Shown piece after piece: positions 29,058-38,839 of a stretch of DNA of 64,000 bases. Under the pieces are notes generated by a model, which saw only the letters and a list, made by a program, of their open reading frames with translations, was not told where the DNA came from and did no database searches. Source of the DNA: Rhodanobacteraceae bacterium (GTDB lineage: Bacteria; Pseudomonadota; Gammaproteobacteria; Xanthomonadales; Rhodanobacteraceae); assembly GCA_027019085.1 (NCBI GenBank), contig JALUXG010000008.1, positions 1 through 64,000 of the forward strand. Reading direction: 5' to 3'. The first letter of the stretch is position 1; each line of letters starts with the position of its first letter. The translations under genes and the position numbers were made by a program.

Positions 29058-30005
29058 TCAGCGCCAGGCGTTCAAGGCCGATTCGAGAGCATCGGGCGTA
29101 CCCAGGGCGCGGGCATCCAGGTTGCGATCGATCCGCCGTGCAAGCCCGGTCAGCACCTTGCCCGGACCGCATTCAGCCAGAGCCGTGATGCCATCGGCAG
29201 CCAGAACCTGCACGCATTCGGTCCAGCGTACCGGCATATAGAGCTGACGCCGCAGCGCATTGCGCATGCCCTCCAGGTCGTCCTGCACGGCAGCATCGGC
29301 GTTCTGTACCACCGGCAATGCCGGTTCATGCCAGTTCACTGTCCGCATGCGTTCGGCCAGACGGTCGGCAGCATCGCGCATCAGCATGCAATGCGAAGGC
29401 ACGGACATGGCCAGTTTCACCGCTTTCTTCACGCCCTCTTCCGCCAGCCGCTGCAGCGCCCGGTCCACGGCGCCTGCGTGACCGGCGATGACGGTCTGGC
29501 CGGGGGCATTGAAATTGGCCGGCGATACCACCTCGTCGCCGGACACTTCCTCGCAGATGGCGGCAATGACGGCGTCATCGCCGCCCAGTACCGCTGCCAT
29601 CGCGCCCACGCCGGCGGGGACTGCATCCTGCATCAGACGTCCGCGTTCGGCCACCAGGGCTGCCCCGTCATGCAGCGACAGGGCACCGGCACATACCAGC
29701 GCCGTGTATTCACCAAGGCTGTGGCCGGCCAGGCGTACCGGACGCGCACCGCCGAGCTTGTCCCAGATGCGCCAAACGGCCACGCCCGCAGCCAGCAGTG
29801 CCGGTTGGGTGTTGATGGTGCGGTTCAAGTCCTCTTCGGGGCCCTGCTGGGAAACAGTCCACAGATCGGTGCCAGCGGCATCCGACGCTTCCTCGAAGGT
29901 CTTGCGGACTTCGGAGTGCGTGGACGCCAGTTCCGCGAGCATGCCCACCGATTGCGATCCCTGTCCAGGGAAAACAAAGGCGATATGGGTTTCAGTGTCG
30001 GCCAT
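29058..30005 (-). CDS. fabD: Malonyl-CoA:ACP transacylase
   Basis: FabD transfers malonyl groups from CoA to acyl carrier protein. The 315-residue product has FVFPGQGSQSVGM at the N-terminus, the nucleophile motif GHSLGEYTA, and the histidine region VPSHCMLM. The start at 30005 (MADTETHIAF) places the PGQGSQ motif at the usual distance; a TTG at 30050 with a GGGGAAG box upstream is an alternative. It lies between fabH and fabG on the same strand. Confidence 0.94.
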   Translation of the reverse strand: MADTETHIAFVFPGQGSQSVGMLAELASTHSEVRKTFEEASDAAGTDLWTVSQQGPEEDLNRTINTQPALLAAGVAVWRIWDKLGGARPVRLAGHSLGEYTALVCAGALSLHDGAALVAERGRLMQDAVPAGVGAMAAVLGGDDAVIAAICEEVSGDEVVSPANFNAPGQTVIAGHAGAVDRALQRLAEEGVKKAVKLAMSVPSHCMLMRDAADRLAERMRTVNWHEPALPVVQNADAAVQDDLEGMRNALRRQLYMPVRWTECVQVLAADGITALAECGPGKVLTGLARRIDRNLDARALGTPDALESALNAWR

Positions 30006-30157
30006 GAGCAGGACAGATGCAGTCAGACAAGCCCCGTATGGTGCCAGCAATGCTTCCCCGGGTCAGCAGTCAGGCGTTTGAATCCACCCTGCGATGCGCG
30101 CTTGCGCCGGCACGCACCTCGGCGCGAGGTGCGCGGGAAATGCGTGAACGGCCCGGT

Positions 30158-31141
30158 TCAGTAGCGCAGCAGTGCCGAGGCCCAGGTGAATCCGCCGCCG
30201 AAGGCTTCCAGCAACAGATTCTGGCCACGCTGTACCTTGCCCGAGCGCACGGCCTCGTCGAGCGCCAGCGGGACCGATCCGGACGAGGTATTGGCATGCC
30301 GGTCGACCGTCACCACGACGCGGTCCATCGACATCTTCAGACGCTTCGCGGTGGCTTCGATGATGCGCAGGTTGGCCTGGTGGGGAATGAGCCAGTCGAC
30401 ATCATCCTCGTGCATCCCGGCCGCTTCCAGCGTCTCTCCGACCAGGGAATCCAGGGTCTTGACCGCCACCTTGAAGACTTCGCGCCCGCTCATGTGGATG
30501 CGAACGCCGTGGTTCGGCTCGTCCTTGAACCCGGCGGAAACCCCGACCGGGTTGTAGAGCAGATCCTTGTACGCGCCATCGGCATGCATGCAGGTGGCGA
30601 GAATGCCCGGTTCATCGGATGCTTCCAGCACCACGGCGCCCGCGCCATCGCCGAACAACACGCAGGTTTCGCGCTCGGACCAGTCCACCATGCGCGTGAG
30701 GGTTTCGGTGCCGATGACCAGGACCTTCCTCGACTGCCCCGTGCGTATGAACTTGTCGGCGATGCCGAGGGCGTAGACGAATCCCGAACATGCCGCATTG
30801 ACATCGAAAGCGGCGCAACCGTTGGCGCCCAGCCGGTGCTGAATCAGGCAGGCCGTGGACGGAAAGATGATGTCCGGCGTGGTGGTGCCGACCACGATGA
30901 GGTCGAGTTCCACGGCCTTGATGCCGGCCGTTTCCAGCGCCTGGAGTGCGGATCGGTAACCCAGTTCACCGGATGTTTCCTCGGCGTTGGCCACCCGCCG
31001 CTCGCGGATGCCGGTACGGGTACGGATCCACTCGTCACTGGTATCGACCTGCTTTTCCAGGTCGGCGTTGGTCACCAGGCGCTCGGGAAGCGCGCTGCCT
31101 GTGGAAATGATGCGTGCGTACTTCAGGACTCTATCCCCCAT
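30158..31141 (-). CDS. fabH: 3-oxoacyl-ACP synthase III
   Basis: FabH condenses acetyl-CoA or another acyl-CoA with malonyl-ACP to start fatty acid synthesis. The 327-residue product carries the catalytic Cys in VNAACSGFVYAL, His in IPHQANLRI and Asn in HANTSSGS, with the C-terminal GGGFTWASALLRY. It follows rpmF after about 140 bp that include a terminator, so it may have its own promoter. The plsX gene that often precedes fabH is missing. Confidence 0.96.
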   Translation of the reverse strand: MGDRVLKYARIISTGSALPERLVTNADLEKQVDTSDEWIRTRTGIRERRVANAEETSGELGYRSALQALETAGIKAVELDLIVVGTTTPDIIFPSTACLIQHRLGANGCAAFDVNAACSGFVYALGIADKFIRTGQSRKVLVIGTETLTRMVDWSERETCVLFGDGAGAVVLEASDEPGILATCMHADGAYKDLLYNPVGVSAGFKDEPNHGVRIHMSGREVFKVAVKTLDSLVGETLEAAGMHEDDVDWLIPHQANLRIIEATAKRLKMSMDRVVVTVDRHANTSSGSVPLALDEAVRSGKVQRGQNLLLEAFGGGFTWASALLRY

Positions 31142-31227
31142 GCCAGCGCGACGGCTGCATGCCGCCGTGAATACGGACTGCGGACTTTAGCGCACAATAC
31201 ATCCCCGACGGTAACATCCGGCAATGC

Positions 31228-31250
31228 AAAACGGCGCGTTCCCGCGCCGT
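31228..31250 (-). terminator. Intrinsic terminator of rpmF
   Basis: ACGGCGCG at 31231-31238 pairs with CGCGCCGT at 31243-31250 around a four-base loop. On the minus strand it is followed by TTTTG. It lies 33 bp after the rpmF stop and before fabH. Confidence 0.7.
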
Positions 31251-31283
31251 CCTGCCGCATGTCATCCGTGGAGTGCGTGCGTT

Positions 31284-31478
31284 TCAGTCTTCGTCGACGA
31301 CCGATTCGGCACGATCAATGACCTTGCGTCCACGGTAGTATCCGTCCTTGGTGACGTGATGACGGCGATGCACTTCGCCGCTGGTCGGATCGGTGGAAAG
31401 CTGCACGGTCTTGAGCTTGTCGTGCGAACGACGCATGCCGCGCGTGGATGGGGTTCTGCGGCTCTTCTGAACTGCCAT
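31284..31478 (-). CDS. rpmF: 50S ribosomal protein L32
   Basis: The 64-residue basic protein [20 protein letters not shown] has the typical L32 start. The zinc-binding cysteines of some L32 proteins are absent ([16 protein letters not shown]), so this is the cysteine-free type. It is preceded by yceD at 15 bp, the standard arrangement. Confidence 0.96.
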   Translation of the reverse strand: MAVQKSRRTPSTRGMRRSHDKLKTVQLSTDPTSGEVHRRHHVTKDGYYRGRKVIDRAESVVDED

Positions 31479-31493
31479 GGGAGGTTCTCCGGG

Positions 31494-32018
31494 TCAATCT
31501 CTGGTGTTTTTAAGTTCGCGCAATACGGCGAAGGGATTCGGTTTTTCGGCAATGTCCGGCCCTGCATCCGGACCGGTTCCGCGACCCTGCTCGGGCCATG
31601 TACTGTTCGGTGCTACCGGCACCAGCGGTACCGCCAGCACCAGTTCGTCCTCAATGACCGCCGCCGGCTCGATGCGACCGTCGGCAGCAACCAGCAGCGG
31701 CTCGAATCCCGGCGCCAGGGCGGCTTCCTCGCGCTCATGGGCAATCAGCCCCAGTTGCGCATGCAAGTCGACCGGCAGCACGAAGGGATCGAGCGTGCGT
31801 TGGCAGGTCAGCGTGAGCGCTGCAGTCACATCCAGCAGCAACGCTGCCCCGCCCAGATCGTTTCGAACAAATTCGAGCCGGTACTCGACGTCACCCGTGT
31901 CACCGGCCAGCACACCGCGCAACCGCCGGAATCCGGCGACGGGCAGCACACCCTCGAAGATACGCCGTTCCTCGACCATGCGCCATGCATCGACATACGC
32001 GGGCAAGGACGTGGACAT
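31494..32018 (-). CDS. yceD: YceD-family protein (DUF177)
   Basis: A 174-residue protein of the DUF177 family, conserved upstream of rpmF and linked to 23S rRNA accumulation in studied bacteria. Typical features are the central TLTCQRTLDPFVLPV and the acidic middle 'IEDELVLAVPLVP', with a C-terminal 'NPFAVLRELK'. It is divergent from the small membrane protein gene. Confidence 0.9.
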   Translation of the reverse strand: MSTSLPAYVDAWRMVEERRIFEGVLPVAGFRRLRGVLAGDTGDVEYRLEFVRNDLGGAALLLDVTAALTLTCQRTLDPFVLPVDLHAQLGLIAHEREEAALAPGFEPLLVAADGRIEPAAVIEDELVLAVPLVPVAPNSTWPEQGRGTGPDAGPDIAEKPNPFAVLRELKNTRD

Positions 32019-32148
32019 ATCCGCGCAATTCTAGATAGTGCCGCAGCCCCAGTCAAACCCATATGACCCGTTCGCTGCCTGCCCGATCCGGCTTGCAGCA
32101 CCAGGCCACCTCCACCAAACTGGCAGGCGCACGCACGGGGGAAGATCC

Positions 32149-32604
32149 TTGCATCCTGTTTCGCTGGCGCTGAGCGCCCTGCTACTGCTGGTCATCGTGG
32201 CCGGTCTCGCCCTTCAGGGCCGCCACCTCGCCCGTTCGCGACACCGGACGAATGCCTTGCGCTCCTTGATGGAAAAGGCCGACCAGCTTGAAAGTGATCT
32301 CCTGGAATGCCGAAGGCGGCTGCAGCAGGCACACGCGGCCATGGATCTGGCCCATGGGTTACCCGCCCCGGCGCAAGGCAACGCGCGCAAAGCGGTCGAT
32401 GCGGGCCTGCGCTCGCTTCTGGAACACCGCCTGTGGATCCGTGACCATGCCGCATCGGCCAGCCTGGAAGAGCTGCGGCAGGCCATCCATGCCCTGGACG
32501 AAGCCGGCCAACGCATGCAACCGGAACTGGCGGCCCTGGGTGCGGCCCAGCGCGACCTGGACCAGGCCGTGCGCGAGCGCCAGCAGCGGGAAAACAATCC
32601 ATGA
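32149..32604 (+). CDS. Small membrane-anchored coiled-coil protein, unknown function
   Basis: A 151-residue protein if translation starts at the TTG at 32149, which follows GGGGGAAG; an in-frame ATG at 32038 would add 37 residues of poor membrane-protein character. Residues 1-20 form one membrane helix (SLALSALLLLVIVAGLAL). The rest is charged and helix-prone with heptad-like spacing, likely a coiled coil. It overlaps maf by 4 bp, so the two are co-translated. No family is recognised. Confidence 0.6.
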   Translation: MHPVSLALSALLLLVIVAGLALQGRHLARSRHRTNALRSLMEKADQLESDLLECRRRLQQAHAAMDLAHGLPAPAQGNARKAVDAGLRSLLEHRLWIRDHAASASLEELRQAIHALDEAGQRMQPELAALGAAQRDLDQAVRERQQRENNP

Positions 32605-33191
32605 ACGGCCCGCGCGTCGTGCTTGCATCGACGTCCCGCTACCGCGCCCAACTTCTAAGCCGGCTGCTGCCTTGCTTCGAATCCTGCGCGCCCGGGACGG
32701 AAGAAACCCCTGGTGCAGGCGAAAAACCCGCTGACCTGGCCCTGCGCCTGGCCACGGCCAAGGCCCGGGCCGTGGCCGGTCACTGGCCAGACGCCCTGAT
32801 CATCGGATCGGACCAGGTCGCCGCGCGTGACGGCACATTGCTCGGCAAGCCCGGTGACCGCGACACCGCGCGCAGACAGCTCAAGGCCAGCAGCGCCCGC
32901 ACGGTTAGCTTCCATACGGCGGTGTGCCTGCTCGATACACGCAAGGACCCGGCTGGCGCGTACACCGCGCTCGATATCACGCGCGTGCACTTTCGTGCGC
33001 TTGGGACGGACGAGGTCGAGCGTTACCTGGACCGCGAGGAACCGCTGGACTGCGCCGGCAGCTTCAAGTGCGAAGCGCTGGGCATCAGCCTGTTCGAGCG
33101 CATCGAATGCACCGATCCCACCGCGCTCGTCGGTCTCCCGCTCATGGCCCTGTCGCGCCTGCTTCGCGACTGTGGCGTACCGGTGCCCTGA
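32601..33191 (+). CDS. Maf-family nucleotide pyrophosphatase (YceF-like)
   Basis: The 196-residue Maf protein begins RVVLASTSRYRAQLLSRL, the family's conserved start, and has DLALRLATAKARAV, LIIGSDQVA (catalytic Asp), GKPGDRDTA and 'GSFKCEALGISLFE'. Its position next to yceD-rpmF matches the YceF subgroup, which acts on 7-methyl-GTP. The end overlaps the convergent glycosyltransferase gene by 50 bp. Confidence 0.92.
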   Translation: MNGPRVVLASTSRYRAQLLSRLLPCFESCAPGTEETPGAGEKPADLALRLATAKARAVAGHWPDALIIGSDQVAARDGTLLGKPGDRDTARRQLKASSARTVSFHTAVCLLDTRKDPAGAYTALDITRVHFRALGTDEVERYLDREEPLDCAGSFKCEALGISLFERIECTDPTALVGLPLMALSRLLRDCGVPVP

Positions 33192-34818
33192 CCCTGCCCA
33201 GCTCTGCCGCCTGGCGCGTATGGTATGCATGCATCCAGATCGGGCATGCATCGCGGTCGTGCTGTGGCAGCAGCTTGCGCGGTACCGTGCCTTCGTAGAA
33301 GGCCACGCGCTTGCGCCCGAGCCCGAAGGCCAGATCGCCGACCCGCTTCGGATCGATGATCCGTCGACAGCTTGCACCCAGCACCAGAGGCTGCTCGCGT
33401 TCGGCAAGACGGCTTTCCTCGACCACAAGCAGCATCGGTGCACCGGCATGCAGGCGGCGCAGGCTGGCGCCATCGAGGCGCCACACATGCAACTGCGCGC
33501 GCCGTCCATGCTTGACGTTGAGCGGGCTGTCGAGCACGTAAACCGGGCGTGACCCATCCAGCTGGAAGTCCAGTTCGGCTGCCATCTCGAAATTGTCCGC
33601 CACCAGGACGGTCCCCGGCGCGGACTGGCGCAGTAGCGAACGGACACGATTCCCGCTTTCGCGCCAGCCGATGAACTGCGCCGGGTAGGCCTTCGAACGA
33701 TGCAGCCAGTTTGCTGCGCCAGGCACGGTGGTCATGCCCAGCCAGGCCACAATGGCCACCTGGAAAAGCGCTGCCAGCGCGGCCGTCGCGATCACCAACC
33801 CCTTCCACGCCGGCGAGGCCGGGCGATGCTCCCGGATCAGCACCGGCAACACGGCCAGCAGCGGCAGGTAACCGGGCAACGGCCAGTGCACGCGAAAATG
33901 GGTGTCGTCGGCGAACAGGCCGAACAGGAAATATCCACCCAGGAATGTCCAGGCAAGGACAGCCACCAGATCCCAGTCTCCTGCTGCGCCCTCGCGGGCA
34001 CGAAGCATGCTCCGCCAAGCCGCCCAGAGCAGTAGCCCATACAGCAGCGGTGTACAGACCAGCGCCTGCTCCAGCGGCTGAACCAGTGCGTCGGCGTGGA
34101 AGCGCCAGGGATTGCGCTGCACCAACTGGAACTCGAGTCCCGCACCGTGCATGGACAGGTTCGACGCCAGCATCGGCAGCATGCCCGCCAGCATCATGCC
34201 GAAGGCCAACCACAGTCCCGGTCGGCGCCAGAGCGTGCGGCCGCGCGGGGTGGCCACCAGCAGCACGGCGCCTGCCAGCACCAGCATGCCCGCCCGGTAA
34301 TGGGTCATCCAGGCCAGTGCCAAAGCCAGGCCCAGCAGCAGCCAGTCTCGCCAACGGTCCCGTGCCATGGCTGCAGACAGGCCCAATACCGCGAGCATGA
34401 ACGCGAAGGTCAACGGCACGTCGGGCAGGGCCAGCAGCCCCAGTGTTCCCGCCAGCGGCAACGCCAGGCACCACAAACCGGCCTGCCATCCGGCGCGCGC
34501 CCCGAACAGACTGCGTGCATACACCACCACCAGCCACGGCAACGCCGCACCCAGCAGCAGGAACGGCCAACGCATGGCCAGCACGCCGTGCTGGCCGGTT
34601 ACGGTTTCGCCCAGACGGATGAGCCAGGCCGTCAGGGGCGGCAGATCGCTGTAGCCCCAGGCAAGGTGACGGCTTTCCTGCCAGTAGAACGCCTCGTCGA
34701 CGAACGGCGCCAGGCGCATGGCCAGCCCCAGCTTGACCGACTGCAGCAAGGTGAAGGCGAGGACGAATCCGACTCGCCAGCGCGCCGACTCGCTCGCTAC
34801 ACTGGACTCAACGCGCAT
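33142..34818 (-). CDS. GT39-family (ArnT-like) membrane glycosyltransferase
   Basis: A 558-residue integral membrane protein of the dolichyl-phosphate-mannose / ArnT type (GT39/GT83). The first periplasmic loop holds the acidic pair in APFVDEAFYW, followed by LPPLTAWLIRLG. About ten membrane helices are evident, then a soluble C-terminal domain (about 390-558). Such enzymes move sugars from polyprenyl-phosphate donors to lipid A or other acceptors; the substrate here is not evident. The start at 34818 is chosen; a longer frame to 34914 would overlap the divergent MoxR gene. Confidence 0.85.
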   Translation of the reverse strand: MRVESSVASESARWRVGFVLAFTLLQSVKLGLAMRLAPFVDEAFYWQESRHLAWGYSDLPPLTAWLIRLGETVTGQHGVLAMRWPFLLLGAALPWLVVVYARSLFGARAGWQAGLWCLALPLAGTLGLLALPDVPLTFAFMLAVLGLSAAMARDRWRDWLLLGLALALAWMTHYRAGMLVLAGAVLLVATPRGRTLWRRPGLWLAFGMMLAGMLPMLASNLSMHGAGLEFQLVQRNPWRFHADALVQPLEQALVCTPLLYGLLLWAAWRSMLRAREGAAGDWDLVAVLAWTFLGGYFLFGLFADDTHFRVHWPLPGYLPLLAVLPVLIREHRPASPAWKGLVIATAALAALFQVAIVAWLGMTTVPGAANWLHRSKAYPAQFIGWRESGNRVRSLLRQSAPGTVLVADNFEMAAELDFQLDGSRPVYVLDSPLNVKHGRRAQLHVWRLDGASLRRLHAGAPMLLVVEESRLAEREQPLVLGASCRRIIDPKRVGDLAFGLGRKRVAFYEGTVPRKLLPQHDRDACPIWMHAYHTRQAAELGRVRAPVRHSREAGATGP

Positions 34819-34859
34819 GGACACATCCGTCCATGGCTCGCCCGGATCGGAACCCGAAG

Positions 34860-35792
34860 ATGGACGCCAACCCTTCCCTCCCACACCACGGATCGCTGCT
34901 TGCGGCCCTGGCACAGGTCAACCGGGTTGTGCTCGGCAAGCCCCGGCAGGTAAACATGGGGGTGGCTGCCCTGCTGGCAGGCGGGCACCTGTTGATCGAG
35001 GACGTGCCCGGTGTCGGCAAGACCACGCTTGCCCATGCTCTTGCCGCGACTTTTGACCTGGCATTCCAGCGCATCCAGTTCACCAGTGACCTGCTTCCTT
35101 CCGATATTACCGGGGTCAACGTCTACGAGCGCGAGAAGGACCGTTTTCGCTTCCATCCCGGCCCTATCTTTACCCAGATGCTGCTGGCCGACGAGATCAA
35201 CCGCGCCACCCCGAAAACCCAGAGCGCGCTGCTTGAGGCCATGGCCGAGGGACAGGTGACGCTTGATGGCCGGGCCCACGCACTGCAACACCCCTTCTTC
35301 GTCGTTGCCACGCAGAATCCGCTCGATCTTGCCGGCACGTTCCCACTGCCCGATTCGCAACTGGACCGTTTCATGCTGCGTATCAGTCTCGACTACCCCG
35401 ATGCCCGGGCCGAACGCGACCTGCTGGCCGGTGAAAGCCGTACTGACGTGCTCGCGCGCCTGCAGCCGCAGATTGATGCAGCCGGCATCCTGGCCTTGCG
35501 CGATGCGGCACGTGCCGTGACCGCCTCGCCGGCCTTGCTCGACTACCTGCAACGCCTGCTGGCGGCCAGCCGCAGTCATCCGGATATCCGCATGGGCCTG
35601 TCGCCACGCGCCGGCCTGGCGTTGCTCGCCTGCGCACGTGCCTGGGCCCTGATGGACGCTCGCAACTACGTGATTCCCGAAGACCTGCAGGCGCTGTTCG
35701 TAGCCGTCGCCGCCCACCGGCTGGTGCCCGGCAAGGGTGCGACCCGGGAAAGCCTGGCGCGCAAGCTGCTCGACGAGGTCGCGGTGGAATGA
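34860..35792 (+). CDS. MoxR-family AAA ATPase
   Basis: A 310-residue AAA+ ATPase of the MoxR family. Walker A is in EDVPGVGKTTLAHAL, Walker B in MLLADEINRA, and sensor 1 in 'FVVATQNPLD'. The start at 34860 (MDANPSLP) is preferred over 34833. MoxR proteins act as chaperone-like activators, usually with the DUF58 protein encoded next. That gene overlaps by 4 bp here. Confidence 0.93.
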   Translation: MDANPSLPHHGSLLAALAQVNRVVLGKPRQVNMGVAALLAGGHLLIEDVPGVGKTTLAHALAATFDLAFQRIQFTSDLLPSDITGVNVYEREKDRFRFHPGPIFTQMLLADEINRATPKTQSALLEAMAEGQVTLDGRAHALQHPFFVVATQNPLDLAGTFPLPDSQLDRFMLRISLDYPDARAERDLLAGESRTDVLARLQPQIDAAGILALRDAARAVTASPALLDYLQRLLAASRSHPDIRMGLSPRAGLALLACARAWALMDARNYVIPEDLQALFVAVAAHRLVPGKGATRESLARKLLDEVAVE

Positions 35793-36772
35793 AACCGCGG
35801 CAAGAGGAACCGGCTGCCCGCACAACCATGGCCTCGCGCCTGCACCGCAGGCTGGAACGACGCCTGCCGGCCCTGACCCGACACAAATCACCCGAATCCC
35901 TCCCGGTCACGCTGTCGAGGCGACGCATCTATATCCTCCCCACCCGCTTCGGACTGGGCTTTGCCGCCGTACTCGGCGTGATGCTGGTCGGGGCGCTCAA
36001 CTACGCCAACAACGCCGCCCTGCTGCTGACCTGCCTGCTGGGCGGTATCGGCATCCACGCCATGCTCGGTGCATTCCGCAACCTCGACGGCCTGGTGGCC
36101 GGGGCTCTGCACGGCGACAGTGCGTTTGCCGGCGAATCCCTGCGTGTGCGCCTGATCCTCGACGCCGCGGGTCGCGAGCGACCGGGGTTGCGACTGGACG
36201 GCTACGGCGGTGCGACCGTGACCCGTGTCGAAACGGCGGAACACGGAGTCGACCTGCACGTACCCACGCTGCAGCGCGGATGGATGCCGATGCCGCGCAT
36301 CCGGATCCACACCACCTGGCCACTGGGCCTGTTCCGGGCATGGAGCTGGATCCATCCCGATCATGCGCTGCTGGTTTATCCGGCCGCCGAGGCCTCGGGG
36401 CCACCCGCGCGCGATCAGGGCATGGATCCGCAAATGCGACTGGCGCTTGACGGCGACGAACCGGCCGGCTTCCGTGAATACCGGGCCGGCGACCCGGTAC
36501 ATCGCATCGCATGGAAACTCTCGGCGCGACATCGTGACCTGCTGGTCAGCGAGCGCGATCGTCCGGACACCCGCAATGCGCGCATCCTGGACTGGGAACA
36601 TGCCCCGGGCCTGGCACCCGAACAGCGCATCGCACGGCTGGCCCGGTGGGTCAACGAGGCTCATGCCTCGGGGCAGCCCTGGACACTGCAGTTGCCTGGC
36701 CAGGTTCTGGAACCAGCAAGTGGCAACGAGCACTATCACCGCTGCATGACTGCGCTTGCGGAGCTTCCATGA
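35789..36772 (+). CDS. DUF58 domain protein
   Basis: The 327-residue product has two membrane helices near residues 50-95 (PTRFGLGFAAVLGVMLVGAL and a following one) and a C-terminal DUF58 domain marked by YRAGDPVHRIAWKLSARH. It is sandwiched by 4-bp overlaps between moxR and the transglutaminase gene, a conserved triad whose role is probably in envelope or stress physiology. Confidence 0.9.
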   Translation: MKPRQEEPAARTTMASRLHRRLERRLPALTRHKSPESLPVTLSRRRIYILPTRFGLGFAAVLGVMLVGALNYANNAALLLTCLLGGIGIHAMLGAFRNLDGLVAGALHGDSAFAGESLRVRLILDAAGRERPGLRLDGYGGATVTRVETAEHGVDLHVPTLQRGWMPMPRIRIHTTWPLGLFRAWSWIHPDHALLVYPAAEASGPPARDQGMDPQMRLALDGDEPAGFREYRAGDPVHRIAWKLSARHRDLLVSERDRPDTRNARILDWEHAPGLAPEQRIARLARWVNEAHASGQPWTLQLPGQVLEPASGNEHYHRCMTALAELP

Positions 36773-38781
36773 AGTTGCGCTGGCCAGGCCGCAGGACGGC
36801 AGCAGCCGGGGAACGGCGCCGACTCGGTCGCCAGGCCTTCGACCTGCTTGCCCTGACCATGGCGATGGTGCTTGTCGTGCATGCAGGCCACCTTCCCGGA
36901 TGGCTGAGCGGATCGCTTGCCGTGCTGCTCGCCGCACGCTGGTACCAGCGCCGCTATCGCGGTGGGCGGGTACCACTGTGGCTACGCTTGCCGCTGACCC
37001 TGGGACTGCCCGTCGCCGTGATCGCTCAGTACGGCACGCTGTTCGGCCAGGAACCGGGAAGCGCCCTGGTGACGGGCATGCTGGTACTCAAGCTGCTCGA
37101 AGCCGAACACTCCAGGGACGCACGCACTGGCGTGGCATTCGCCTGTTTCGGCCTGATGAGTGCGCTGCTGTTCGGCCAGGGCATGCTCGCCACCCAGATC
37201 GTGGGCCTGGGGCTGATTCCTGCGATCGCCACACTCAATGCGCTGGAACCTGCACGTCCGCCATGGCGCTGGCGCAATGCCCCCGGCCCGGTCCTGCGCA
37301 TGCTTGCGCTGGCCCTGCCACTTGCCCTGCTGGGCTTTTTCTTCATTCCCCGGTTGAGTGCCCCACTATGGGGCGCACCGGGTGATGCCACGGCCCGCAC
37401 CGGCATCTCCGCCAGTATGTCCCCGGGGGACATCGGACAGTTGCTGATCGACGACTCGCCGGCCTTTCGCGTCAGTTTCGATGGGCACCGTCCACCGCGC
37501 GTCGAACGGTATTTCCGCGGCCCCGTGCTGTGGCATTTCGATGGCAGGACGTGGACCCGGGGACACACCTCCGCCCAGCACCGTGCGCGTTCACGATCCT
37601 CGCGCATCGAACCGCTCACCCCGATGGGCGGTTTCCATGACTACCAGATCACACTGCAACCCACCCGGCGCCACTGGATGTTCGCTCTCGACATGCCTGT
37701 GTCGCCTCCCGCAGACGGTCATTTCACACCGGCCCGTACCTTGCTGCACGGCAAACGCATCGATACGATCCTGAGCTACCGCATGCGCTCGAGCACACGT
37801 TATGTGCTCGAACCGACCCTGGATGCCACCACCCGTGAACGGGCGCTGCAGCTGCCGGCCGGCTTCGACCCGCGTGCACGCGTGCTGGCAGAACAGTGGC
37901 AACGGCAATTCCATGGCGATCCGAAGTCCATCGTCGATGCTGCACTGCGGCTGTTCCATCAGGGCGGTTTTGGTTACACCCTTGCTCCGCCCCCGCTGGG
38001 GCGCAACAGCGTCGACGACTTCCTTTTCTCGACCCGCGAGGGATTTTGCGAGCACTACGCATCGGCTTTCACATTCCTGATGCGCGCCGCCGGCGTTCCC
38101 GCGCGGGTGGTCACCGGGTACCAGGGCGGATACTGGAACACCATGGGCGCCTACCTGCTGATCCGGCAATCGGATGCGCATGCCTGGAGTGAAGTCTGGG
38201 TCAAGGGGCGCGGCTGGATCCGTGTGGACCCGACCGCCGCCGTTCAGCCCGCACGGGTCGATATCGGCGCGATGGCCGCGGCCGGGGCTTCGCGTGAGTG
38301 GTACCAGGCCGCATGGCTGCAGAACCTGCGCAACCGCTGGGACATCGTCAACCGCTGGTGGAACCAGGCCGTGACCGGCTTCGATGCCCTGCGGCAACGC
38401 GGACTGCTGAAACCATTCGGCATCCGCCACGCCGGCGCAAGGCAACTGGGCCTGGCCTTCGCCATCGGCCTGTCCCTGCTGCTTGTCATCGCCGCATCCC
38501 TGGCGCTCTGGCGACGCCCCCATGTCGACCCGGCACGCAGGGCGATGCAACGGCTCGAACGTCGTCTTGCGCGACTGGGCATCGTTCGCGAACGCAGCGA
38601 AGGACCCCGCAACTACCTGATGCGCGCCGCTGATGAACTGCAACATGAACGTGCGGCACTGCTGGCATTGCTGGATGCCTATCTGCACTTGCGCTACGCC
38701 AGCGAAGGGGAGGAAACTGAATCAGTGCGCAATTTCGTGCGTCAGGTTCGGGAATTCAGGCCACGACGCGCTGTCCAATGA
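36769..38781 (+). CDS. TgpA-type membrane transglutaminase-like protein
   Basis: A 670-residue protein resembling TgpA of Pseudomonas. Several N-terminal membrane helices (about 20-190) precede a periplasmic transglutaminase domain. The catalytic Cys is in REGFCEHYASAF, His in DAHAWSEVW and Asp in IRVDPTAAV. A last helix near residue 565 and a cytoplasmic tail follow. It is the third gene of the MoxR-DUF58-TgpA triad. The start at 36769 overlaps the DUF58 stop. Confidence 0.92.
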   Translation: MKLRWPGRRTAAAGERRRLGRQAFDLLALTMAMVLVVHAGHLPGWLSGSLAVLLAARWYQRRYRGGRVPLWLRLPLTLGLPVAVIAQYGTLFGQEPGSALVTGMLVLKLLEAEHSRDARTGVAFACFGLMSALLFGQGMLATQIVGLGLIPAIATLNALEPARPPWRWRNAPGPVLRMLALALPLALLGFFFIPRLSAPLWGAPGDATARTGISASMSPGDIGQLLIDDSPAFRVSFDGHRPPRVERYFRGPVLWHFDGRTWTRGHTSAQHRARSRSSRIEPLTPMGGFHDYQITLQPTRRHWMFALDMPVSPPADGHFTPARTLLHGKRIDTILSYRMRSSTRYVLEPTLDATTRERALQLPAGFDPRARVLAEQWQRQFHGDPKSIVDAALRLFHQGGFGYTLAPPPLGRNSVDDFLFSTREGFCEHYASAFTFLMRAAGVPARVVTGYQGGYWNTMGAYLLIRQSDAHAWSEVWVKGRGWIRVDPTAAVQPARVDIGAMAAAGASREWYQAAWLQNLRNRWDIVNRWWNQAVTGFDALRQRGLLKPFGIRHAGARQLGLAFAIGLSLLLVIAASLALWRRPHVDPARRAMQRLERRLARLGIVRERSEGPRNYLMRAADELQHERAALLALLDAYLHLRYASEGEETESVRNFVRQVREFRPRRAVQ

Positions 38782-38839
38782 TCGCCGGTGCCCGGGATTT
38801 AGGCATCCTGCCCACAACCTGCATGGAGATGTTTCCGTC

